Source of the DNA: Lepidostoma basale
Lineage: Eukaryota > Arthropoda > Insecta > Trichoptera > Lepidostomatidae
Assembly (NCBI GenBank): GCA_022606425.2
Contig: JAHDVF020001469.1
Location: forward strand, 806,001 to 870,000
DNA: 64,000 nt
Direction of reading: 5' to 3'
The notes under the pieces were generated by a model that did not search any database, was not told the DNA's origin, and was given only the letters and a program-made list of their open reading frames with translations. The position numbers were made by a program, and so were the translations under genes. Positions 1-12,400 of this stretch are shown one piece after another (the stretch's first letter is position 1; each line of letters begins with the position of its first letter).

Positions 1-424
1 ATTTTCCACCAAGCTCCTCGATCCTGCACCTTTTGCTCCCAGCAGTCCGATTCGCCCAACCTAGCCAGGTCAGCCAGAACATTGTCCAATAGGCGCTGTC
101 TAGGCCTTCCTAGAGGTCTTACTCCAGTCGGTCTAGACGCGTACAGGGTCTTGATTGCTCTGGTCTCTTCGGCTCGGTATACGTGCCCAATCCATGCTAG
201 GCGATCGGCTCTCACGGTGCTCGTTATAAGGGGCTGCTGGGTCATCGTACGGATCTCTCGGTTGGTCCTATACCTCCAAGTTCCCGCTGCAACACGGGGT
301 CTGGGTCCCAGGATAATTCTAAGTATTCTATTCTCAAACCAGTAGATTCTTTGTTGTTCTTTTAGAGTCATTGTCCATGACTCAGAACCATATGTCACCA
401 CTGGCTTGTAATAACAGCGTTTCA
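1..424 (-). mobile_element. LINE-H fragment, reverse transcriptase ORF C-terminus
   Basis: The reverse strand reads almost without interruption through peptides typical of the end of a non-LTR retrotransposon ORF2: VVTYGSESWTMTLKEQQ, DRLAWIGHVYRAEE and PLGRPRQRLLDNVLADLARL. The element continues beyond the window start. Its far end lies only about 35 bases before the first visible Nup88 exon, inside the intron. A second copy is at 59265-59575. Confidence 0.75.
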
Positions 425-460
425 AAATTAAAACATTTAATTATCATTGTCTCGTTTCAG

Positions 461-3400
461 CGGTTCGACACCCTTAATAAAGGGTCCCCTACCCATATAC
501 CCTCCGGCAGATGACAACTACGGTGCGGAGTCCTGCTCCATCATCATGCTCGGCTCTCACCTGGTATGCGTGGCTACCTGCGGGGGCACTCTATATCACT
601 GTGTGCTGTTACCCGATGAGCAAGAGTCCGATAAGGTAACTGAGAATAATGAAAATGTAATAATAAACAACTTGTATATTTAGGTAATATGTTTACAAAG
701 GATGGGCGAGTGGAGAGGGATATTGAACGAAGAGTTGGGGCAGGCAACAAAGTGAATGGTGCACTTAAAGTTGTCATCGCAAACAAAAAAAGCTAAAATG
801 TCAGTGCACAATGGTGTTCTTGTACCGACCATTATATAATATGTGGAAGTGAAGCAAAAGAAGGATGAAAGTAGAATTAATGCAGTAGAAATGAGATCTC
901 TAAGACAAATCTGTATTTGATAGTGTGGAATGAAAATATAATAAGTGAATGCAGTGCGAATGAAAGTGTTATAAACAAAATAATGAAATGATCATTAAGA
1001 TGGTTTGGGCACATGGAAAGAATGAATGAAGACAGAATAGTGAAGAAAATATATGTAAATGATGTGAATGGAGCTAGAAATAGAAGAAGGTCGAGGTAAA
1101 CGTGGCACGATCAAATCAATCAAATATATAATGTCGGTCAATTGAGGAATTCAAAAAATAGACGTGCGTTCATGACACGATGTATGAATGTTGAGGGATC
1201 GAGAAAAATATGTCAGGAAAGAACAGTGTGGTGTTCGATTATTTCTGCCTACCCCTTATTACTTGGGACGGCTTGTTGTTTAGTTAGATGCCTCTGGTGA
1301 CACCGGAAGAAAGAAGAATCAGTCTGCTGAACACAATCTCCTCGGAGATCTACGTCTTTCATATTAATTAAAGTACGTTCAGAAGACAAGTACTTTAGGA
1401 AGACAAGATACTTAAAGAGTATCTTGTCTTCCTAAAGTCGAACCATCTCTTATGCGTTTCTGGTAGTATACTATATACAATACAAGTATATTATTTTACC
1501 TGTTTTCAATAGATGCCTTAAAAGTTATTTCTAGTGCCAACCCTCATGTATGGAAGTGAAGCTTGGAGCTGGCAAAAGAAGGACGGAAGCAGGATAAACG
1601 CCGTAGAAATGAGATCACTAAGAAGAATGTGCGGGAAAACGTTGTATGATAGAATACCGAACGATGAAATAAGAAAGAAATGTAAGACAGATGACTGCAT
1701 CATGAATAAAATTCAAAAAGGATCCCTGAGATGGTTCGGACATATGGAACGAATGGATGAGAGTAGAATGGTTAAAAAGTTGTACACAAGCAGTGTGAGT
1801 GGGAAAAGAAGCCGAGGACGACCGAGGAAAACATGGCATGACCAAATTAACCAAGTACTAAAAGGCGGCCACATTCGAAGTCGGAATAATCGACGTGCGT
1901 GCATGGTGCGATGTATGAATGTGGAGGAAGCCCGAGAGGTGTGCCAGGACAGGCCAGTGTGGCGATCCATCCTCTCTGCCTACCCCTCCGGGAAAATGGC
2001 GTGATGGTTAGTTAGTTAGTTAGTTAGTTAGTAATGTCTACAACAACAACGCCGTTTCGCCGTAAGGGTAGGCAGAGAGAATGGACCGCCATACTACTCT
2101 ATCCTGGCACACCTCTCTAGCTTCCTCCACATTCATACAGCGAGTCATACGCACGTTGATTCTTCCGACTTCTAACATATTTAATGTCTATTGATGAAAT
2201 AAACTGATTTGATTAGAAAAACTATTAGATACATTCGTATATGAGCTGCAAATGTAGTCTACCGAAGTTCGAAACCAATTTTTTTATACTGTAAATATAG
2301 CCAGCTATACTATAGGTAGCACAACATTACAAGTATTTCTTGTTTAAATATTTTTTTTTTACAAAACAATGTTGATAATACCTGACACCAATATTTCATT
2401 TGACCCTTTTAAAAGCCATGTTATAGGAATAAAGAAATGTTTTGTCATCATTCCAGATAAACTCCAGTCATCCGGTATCATCCGCACAGCTGAACCAATC
2501 CTTGTATGTGATCGAGGCCATAGAACTGGACCTCGGACTGAGTCTAAGTGACTCCGATCCGAGCTACTCCTGCCCCATATATCTCACCCCCGTAAGTAAT
2601 ACGAAATTTATTACCTGACAATGACACACTTATTCTTATAAGTTCAATATTGCTAGGGTGTTACTCCCTTATATTGAGGAGGGATGGGTTCACAGCAACA
2701 TTTTTTTTCAAGCTGAATCGGGGCTCAGAATAAGAAATGAATGCAGTACGAATGAAATTCTGGAACAAGTGGATGCATTTGTTTATTTAGGAAGTATGTT
2801 TACAAAGGCGATTGGAGGGGGATGTTCTAAGAAGGATTGAGGCAGGCTGAAAGTACGCATTGGTCCTAATAATGTCCTACCAAGGCGAAACATACCACTC
2901 CTATTAAATATAATAAATCTTCTATTTTCATCAATATAAAATTTTATTAATTTTTTTTTTTGTATCCAACAGGTCATTTGAACCCATTTTTTTAGCTATT
3001 ATATTGATTCTCGTGACATGTGATAGGTAGCTTATCTATCGCCATTTTATTATTATTAATATTGTTATTTATTGTTTCTTGAACAATGATGTAAAATACA
3101 TATCAAATAATTAATATGAATGAAAACGTCAGTTTTCTAGAAGTTTTATTATATTTTATGGGAATGACATGTTTCACCCTTCTAAGATAGGATGAAATTT
3201 GTGATGTGATGAAATGAAATTCTGGAATAAGTGGATGCATTTGTTTATTTAAGAAGTATGTTTACAAAAGCGAGTGGAGTGGGATATTGAAAGAAGGATT
3301 GAGGCAGGTTGAAAGTACGCATTGGTCCTGATAATGTCCTACCGAGGCGAAACATACCACTCCTATTGAATATAATATTTCTTCTTTTTTCATCAATACT

Positions 3401-6400
3401 AAATTTGAATAATTTATTTTTTCATTTATTTTTTTTTTTATCCAATAGGTCGTTTGAACCCAATTACTGTACAATTTTTTTTAGCTTTTAGGTATTTAGT
3501 GATAGGTAGCTAATCTATCGCTAACTATCTAACTAACTAACCATCACACCATTTCTCCGGAGGGGTAGGCAGAGAGGATGCCAGGACAGAGCATTGTGCT
3601 TCCTCTACGTTCATACATCGTACCTTGCACGCACGTCGATTATTTCATCTTCGAATGTGGCCGCCTTTTAGTAATTGATTAATTTGATCATGCCATGTTT
3701 TCCTCGGTCGTCCTCGGCTTCTTTTTCCACTCACGCTGCTTGTCTACAACTTTTTAACCATTCTTCTCTCATCCATTTGTTCCATCTGTCCAAACCATCT
3801 CAAGGATCCTTTTTTAATTTTATCCATGATGCAGTCATCTGCCTTACATTTCTCTCTTATTTCATCGTTTGGTATTCTATCATACAACGTTTTCCCGTAC
3901 ATTCTTCTTAGTGATCTCATTTCTACGGCGTTTATCCTGCTTTCATCCTTCTTTTGCCAGCTCCAAGCTTCACTTCCATACATGAGGGTTGGCACTAGAA
4001 CTCCGTTGTGTACTGCCATTTTTGCTTCTGTGGATATATTTCTATTTGCAGCAATGACTTTGAGTGTGCCATTTATTTTATTCCCAGCACCAACCCTTCT
4101 TTCAATGTCTTTCTCTATTTATCTCTATTTTTCCGTCTCTTGTAAACAATCTATCGCCATTTTGTTATTATTATTATTTTGTTTAAAACCTCTTTACATC
4201 ATTACAGCGTGAGCCAAATTGATTTAATGGGCGAAAAAAAGAACATCAAAGGAACTATACGAGTATATAGAACCATATGATCAGAAAAATATCATATAAT
4301 CTCCTTGTTACTCTTACCGTAAGGGTATTCACAAATTCGCTATAATTGCATCCAAAGAGGTCTATGTGTGTTTTGGGACAAAAAGAGGGGCTGCTTGTTA
4401 ATTTTTTGCTTCCACTCCACACATATTGGAAGTAAAGAGTATATCTGTATTGATTTCAGGATGAAGGAGTTAAGAATCGCTATTTCTGTTCACACGAGAC
4501 GGGAGTGCACATCATCACGGTGCCTATCGTCAACCAACTCGAGGCTTTCTTCTGTGGAAGTGATGGTTTGTTTAATAGAAAGATAATGTTATCTAAAATA
4601 ATTTTTAACACTTATATAACATGGCTGCATAATCTTGGCTCGTTACAAATATCATTTTTAAAATATCTTAGCTAGCTTTAAAGCACTCTGATTTAAACCA
4701 ATTTATAAATATTATTCTTTTCAAATATTTTTGTGAATGTATACTTATACTTGCATACGAAATCCTGGATTTTCACCAAAGAGTGGTTAATTCAAATTTA
4801 ATTGTATCTCAAAAGAGACGAAGACGCAAACTGGAAACTGAATATGGATGATCAAGGTGTTTACAGGACTTATGACCTGTCATTGGTTGGGTTAAGCGCA
4901 CGCTTTATGTAATTACAACATTCCCCATTCCACATTTGTTATTATGATCATGCATGACAAATTTTTGGAAGATGTATATATACTTCAAATCCATATCTAT
5001 CTTCACGTGTCAGTTTTTAATTGTCCATCTATGTAGGTTGCACTTGTGAATCTTCAGAAGATCATAATAACAAAGGTGGAATGGGGAATGTTGTAATTAC
5101 ATAAAGCGTGCGCTTAACCCAACCAATGACAGGTCATAAGTCCTGTAAACACCTTGATCATCCATATTCAGTTTCCAGTTTGCGTCTTCGTCTCTATTGA
5201 GATACAATTAAATTATTATTTTCGTTCCTTGCTGTAGACCCATGGTCTGCTCTTCAGAAGGTTGCTCCTCCTGCGAGCTGCATTCCCAGCTATTCTTCCA
5301 TCTTTTACTAGGTCTTCCAGGATTTATAGGATTCCTGCTATTATCTCATCTGAATACATATAATTTTACTTTGTATTATAACACTTTTTATTTTCACTGA
5401 ACTCAAACATGTTTCGGTTACAAGTAACCTTTATCAATATATACAATTTTAACAATCAAATAAAACAGAGCGGTCACTTTTTTACTTAAAGGGGGTGGAG
5501 TTTTTCATAAAAGTGGAGGGGGTATAATTTGGATTGAGAAGAGGGGAGATGTAACGGAAACATTTCAAACATGGGAATTGAATTTGAATTTAACTGGTTG
5601 TTTATTATATTTTCATTATTTTCGATGGCTTTTTTAATTTTTTTAATTTCTAAATTGTTTAATGTTAGGTTTTTATTATTCTTCTTCTTCTTCTTCCCTT
5701 TTGGTAGACTCAGGAGTCTGTTATTTCAGGCGGGTCCTCTTGAGATGCTGAACTCCAGCTTTCTCTCCAACGTTTCGGGGGTCTTCCTGGTCGGCGTTGT
5801 CCGTTTGGCGTTCCATGGAGAGCTATGTGTGGTATTCTATTTGAGCTCATCCTTTCTACGTGTTGATGCCAGTATCGCCGTCTTTGACCTCCCCATCTGA
5901 CCACATCATCATTATTAATATGCAAAATTTCAAAACCGTTTTCTTTATTAAATGTGTAATTATTTTCAATTATATGGTTAGCGAACTCCGAAAAATTATT
6001 ATTACAAAACTCATCTAATATGTTCTGTCATTCTTATGTTTAGTGAAAATAAAAAGTGTTGTAATACAAAGTGTAACTATATTTATTCAAATATGAATCC
6101 ACAACACAAAGTGAAGGCAAATATAGAAGAAAAATATTTTATTTTTAATTTTCAACATTATCATTCCAATCTTATAGTAATTTCAAACTAAAATATAATT
6201 TCAGATGATATAGACATGCTGTTACCAACGCTGACGCAGTCGAGCTCTGCTGAGTACTCCATCTGCACCCGCACCCGGTCTTCCTCCCTGAACCCACCCC
6301 TGGGGCTGGGGGTGTGCTACACCCCGCACTCCCTGTGGGCACTGCTCGGGCAGGGCACCGCCATCTGCCGGCCCCTGGGCACGGGGCACGCCAACCTCCT

Positions 6401-9400
6401 CATGGACCCTGCCATGCACATCTCCACCAGAGACCAGAGCCGGGGACAGCTCTCTGCATCATTAAAAGAGGTCAATTTCATTGCCATAACAGATTAATAC
6501 TGGGGTTTCTCGAACTCTTTATGCAATTAAAATATTTACGAGGCGTATTGCTTATTTTGCTTTCATTTGATGGATTTAATTCTTTGCACGCTAACGTATC
6601 AATTGTTGATACGGCAAAAAGTCCATACTCGCACGCGGCCGTATCAACACTTGATACGGGAACTTTGACTGCCGATATTACAGCTCTCTTTTGTCAAAAA
6701 ATGTATTTCCCGCTCACTTGGACATTCGCAGAACTATCACGATGCTGATATCTACAAGAATTTCTCAAAAATAAAATTGTATTTAATAAAAAAACATTGA
6801 CAATCAAGTGCGCGCCTTCGAGTGCCATAGTTTACAATTTTGTCAACAGATGGCGTTAGTACTAATTTGCTATCTGCGCTTGCACACGCCGAGTAAATGT
6901 TAACGAATGGTTGCAGTTAAATAGGCAGTAAGAGATTAGATTGTTTAAAACAGTCAAATTTGGCTGAATATTAACCCTTACCACTCCTTTGTCGAATGCC
7001 AGCCGACATCGCTATATGTACGCTACAACTCAATTGTTGGCTGGCGGCCGACAAGATAAGACTTGCGCGCGCGATGTATTTTCGCGTGCAAAACTTGACA
7101 CGTGTCATTGTTTCTTGTTATTATTCGTTTAAAAAAAACATTTAATTTCACGTTGTAATAAGATTTTGACTGTTTTACGTTTTTATTTTACTTTAAAATA
7201 ATCCTTGCAAATTCACATAACCTAAAATGGCGGGAACTTCGCGTGATACGTCATGCAGAGGAGCGATTAGAGTACAAGCACCACTTAATTCCGAAACTGG
7301 ACAAAGGTTCTAAAGACTGTACTGTGTGCAGTAACAGAAAGATTCCAGGAGGAAGACCGGAAACAGTGTGGTTTTGTGAGACCTGGTCCAGAAAACCTGG
7401 TCTCCATTCTGGGGATTGTTTTAAAAAGTACCGTACTTTGCAAAACTACAAGTAGTCGATAATGTTCATTACAAATGAATTTTTAACGATTTTTTTTGTA
7501 ACTACCTATCAATAAAAATATTTTGTTAAATGTTAAAGAAGCGCGTCTATAGATGTTAATTTTGTATGACCGGCCTCCCGTGCACGGGATTATAGACCGT
7601 CTATAGACGGTTGCGGCATAGAACCAGTTAACTAAATGTAATTAAGGGTAATGTGATATTACAGATGCAGAAGGTTCCTTTCGACATGCACATCTGCCAG
7701 ATTCTAAAGCATGAGCTATCGCAGCCCATTATGAAGATCGCCACCCCCACGGAGCCACAGGCCCAAGAGTGCTTTGAGGTATGTAACATAACTTTACTTT
7801 GAGTTGTATATATAATTCCAGATAACCCGATGTTGACTACATATCACTTAAGAGTTGGCATCTCTGTCCCGGACAGCTTGAAGATTCTTTGCACCCTTAT
7901 ATAAATATATATCAGGTGGTTTCCTCACGGCACTTGAAATTGACCATTTAGTATATTCGTACGAGAGTTTCTACTTATATTTCTGGCCTTGGCATAAGGA
8001 ATGTTGCCAGGCGCCATCCAATGTTTCCATTGGTTACATTGCCATTTTTAAACATAACCTTGTTCATAACATTTTATCATTTGAACACCGTTTGTTTTTT
8101 ACTGTAACTTGAACAGTTCATTTCAGACGAAAAATGGAATTATCTCATGAATATTTTCGTCCGATTATTTTTTATAATTTTCGACGTGGATTATCAAGAC
8201 AAGAGTGCACCGATGAACTTAATATTTTTATGGAGATAAAGTACCATCTTATAGCACTGTAAAAAAATGGTTGAGTGAATTCAATCGTGGTTGACGTTCT
8301 CTCCAGGGTGAATTTCTTCAGGGTCCTCCAAAATCGGCTGGTGTGCCAGAAAATATTGATGCTGTACCTGAACTGATAAAACAAGATTGTCGTGTGATAT
8401 ACCGTGAGATTGAGGCATCTTTAGGCATTGGCATGACAAGCATCAATAAGATATTGCTTGATCATTTGGCCGTAAAAAAAATTGGTCGCGTTGGATCTCG
8501 CATAATCTGATAAACACTCGAAAGAAGGCTTGTGTCGATTGGTGCAAGGGAATGTTGAAAAAATTCGTTCAAGGTGCGTCAAAGACTGTGTATGATATCT
8601 ACATAGGTGACGTATCGTGGATTTATGCATAAGAGCTCGAAACAAAACAGCAATTGACTGTAAAGGTCTTCCAAGATGAGCTAAATCCAAGAAAAGTTGT
8701 TGAAGCACATCAAAGCAAATGGTTGCCTGTTTCTTCGGCATAACCGATCATGTGGCTACAGTGGAGTTAGACGAACGTACAATACTGGTCAATTCTGAAT
8801 GATACACAACCATTTGCTTGCCAGAAGTCTTCGGAGAAATTCGGAAAATGTTGAAGAAGAGGCGAATAATTCTTCATTATGACAATGAAAGCCCTCACCA
8901 AAATCATTTTTGACTGGCTAAAACATCAAATTGAAGGATCATCCACCGTACAGACTTAATTTGGCCCCCAATGACTTCTTATTGTTCCCACAAATCAAAA
9001 ACAAATAACGTGGTCAACGATTTTTGACACAAAAATTGTCTCGAGAATTGGTTCCAACGCATGAAAAGGTGTATTGATCTTCATGAAGAATATTTTGAAA
9101 TACAAATTAACCAATTTCGATCGTACTTATGTTTTTTCATTATTAGGCCAGAAATATAAATAGCAACCCTCGTACATGCCTTTCTGAAAGGAAAACAAAC
9201 CATCACACCGTTTCCCCCATGGGGTAGGCAATGAAAATGAGCCGTCACACTACTCTATCCTGACTCACCTCTCTAACTTCCTCCACATTCTTAAAGCAAG
9301 TCATACACGCACGTCGATTCTTCCGACTTCTAACATGACCAACCTTTAATTTTTTTTTAATTTGGTCATGCCATGTTTTCCTCGGTCTACCTCGACTCTG

Positions 9401-12400
9401 TACTCCATTTACATTGTTAATGTATACATTATTAACCATTCTTTCTCCATCCATGCGCTCCATATGTCCGAACCAACGCAGCGATCCTTTCATAATTTTG
9501 TTCATAATACCTTATTTCGCTCTATATTCCTTTCTTATATCAGCATTTGAGATTCTATCGTACATTGTTCTACCACACATACGTCTTAGGGACCTTCTCT
9601 ACTGCATCTATTCTGCTCTCATTCTTCTTCTGCCGGTTCCATGCTTCGCTTCCATAGATAAGGGATGGGACCAGAACTCCATTGTGAACGGCCATTTTCG
9701 CTTTCATTGATAAATTCTTAAAGCTCCATTTTATTTGAAAATGGAAAAGGCCTATATCCAGCAGTGGAGGGAAGAAGGCTGAAGAAGAAGAAGTAGACGA
9801 ATAGAGCATGATGTTGTATTTTTTTTTTTTATCAATTATTCCTCCTGCAGTTGCTGACACACGCGACTCACGTGTTCTACGAGGAGTTCTTCACCAAGCT
9901 GGAGCGTGCCCGGAAGGAACTGGACAAGAGGGTGAAGACCCTGCGTCTCCTGAAGGCACACCAGCTCTCGGAAGCCCGCTCGGCCACGGAGGGCGGGGAG
10001 GCGGCGGTGAAGGAATCCCTTCGTCTCCGGGAAAAGGTGAAAGCCGTCACAGAAGAGCAGCAGGACTTGAACGAGAGGTGAGGAAAGCTTCACAATCGTT
10101 AATGTAATTAAAATAACATGAGATTAAGTACCCACTATCTTAAGAAATGTTTCATCCCTTTAAACTCTAGGCGCAATATTATGCATATAAAACTTAATGA
10201 CCTTCGTGGAAGAGTGGCGAGAGCTATGACTGCCACCGCGAAGGTCCCAGGTTCGATTCCCAGCGATGGCAATCTGATTGTCACGAGTGTAATTTATTGA
10301 TCAAGGAGGGCTGCAGAGTTGGAGTCGTGAAGTTGGATGGAATTTTAGATGGAATTGAAGTTGAAGAAATTGACCAACCCCTAGGTTAGGTTTTTTTTAA
10401 TAAAGTAGCTCCGGATATCTAGGTATAAACCTGGTTGAACGATCTGATCTGCTGAAGATATACAGACCCAAGTCGACAAGGCAGCTGCAATCTCTGGTGC
10501 TCAAAAATCCACAATATGGAAAAACAAAGACATGGCCATTTATAAGATGATTATTTATAAAGCATGCATAATACCAATAATAACATATGGTGTTGAAACA
10601 AGGGCAGACAGAGTCAGGACCAAACAAGTTTTGAGGACTTCCGAGATGAAGACACTGAGAAGGATAACAAGCTCGATAAACACCAGAATAAGGTAGGTAT
10701 GTGAGGTTGAGGATATTATAAGATGGAGTAGACAGCGAAGGAGGGACTGGTATGGTCATGTCCAAAGAATGGACACCACGGGAATCCCCTGTATTGAGCT
10801 ACATAATCAACCTCAAGGGACTTATCCTCGTGGAAGACCTCCTAAATGATGGAAGGACATCTGGGAATCCACCTTACAGGAGGAGCGACCCTCTGGAGAA
10901 CAGACCACATAAGACTACAGCAAGGAAAAAGAAGAAGTAGCTCCAGTGTACTCCAGTGTTAGGTGGACATTGTGAATACTTTGATGTGAATGCATACAAC
11001 AACTAATTAGAGTTTTTATTAATTATTTTGGGTTTAATGTAACTGAAACTCATAGTAAGTGCATACATTGGCCAGTTAATGTATCTTCATCTTCTTCATT
11101 TGTCATATCAAGTCTCCCCTATGTTAGCAATCACTTCTGTGAAGGCTTCTCTGTCTTGCACCGCCCAGAATAACTCCTCCACGCTCTCTATTCCAGTTCA
11201 ATCGTTTGATTTTAGCTAGGAACCATGTTGTCCCTCAATTTGGCCCAATATTGCAACGGCATTTACGCCAACATACCGTCCTAACTTGCGGCAATCTATG
11301 CTTCGAGCAGCAAACTCCTCGGCAATAGGCAGATTAGTTCAGCCAAAGCGCAACCCCCGGAAAAATTTCGGAGATCGGGCTTTCGCAGTGGCAGGTCCGT
11401 CCGCCTGGAATATGGTTCCTGCACGCCTCAGATGCATTGACAATCCGACAGATTTTAAATCTCACCTAAAAACCCACCTTTTCAAAATATTGCATAAAAT
11501 GTAAACATCAGTTATCTGATTGCTGGTGTCACATGCAGCTCTCATGACTAAAAACCCTGTCAAAGCGCCCTTGAGGTGAGTTATTCACGAAAACAGCGCT
11601 ATACAAATTAGCCTAATTATTATTATTTGCATAAGTTGAAGAATCTCGTATTTGTCTCCACGCAAGATATGACCCATATAGGAAATCTTAATACATTTCA
11701 ATAATTCTCTGTTGCAATAAGCTCTCATCAGGACTTCTGAATTGCTGATCAAACAACAACATATAAATCGCGCATATAGAGTACCGACATCAATGAGTGT
11801 TGCCCAGGATTGACAGACATGGAAGCAGCTGTAGAAGGCTTATGTCAAGGAGTGGACGTCTGCGAGCTAATCAATCGTAAATATATTTGACTTATAACCT
11901 TCACGCATTTAAAATGTTATTTTTCTCTAGATGCAGCAAGGTTTTGAGGGCTCTCAGGCAGAAACAGAGTGCCCCCTCCCTGGCTGAGAAAGAGATGTCT
12001 TCGGAGTTGTCTCAAGCCGACCTCCGCACCAAACAGTTCAACCGTGAATTGGAGAAGATCAAATACAAAGTTATTTGCCAGAAAGACAAGGTCGGTACTT
12101 TTTTTAAAGCATTTAAGATTGTTCTACAATTTTTTTTGTCCCTATGCATATTTTTTTATTGAGTTATTTAGATAGTTTTACACCTTCATCATCGCGAGAT
12201 TGTGTATATAACCTTTGAAACATGGCGAGAAACAAGTGTAAAAAAACAGTGTTCTCCAGCACTGTTTCTTCCTCCGCCAAAAACACTGCTTTGGAAGTAA
12301 GAGGTGTCTTTTAAATAAGCTGAATGAACTTAATCACACCTGCGTCACTTTTACGCATCATTCAGTATAATATAACTACATGTTGGTACCTGAGAGCCAT

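Noticed and set aside
6222..6419. Minus-strand frame over a GC-rich block
   Set aside because: The block is Nup88 exon 4 on the plus strand; the frame is its complement.
10195..10290. tRNA-like sequence with good box B
   Set aside because: It is the head of a dispersed SINE with the same body in many copies; stems do not form a complete functional tRNA, so no tRNA gene is called.
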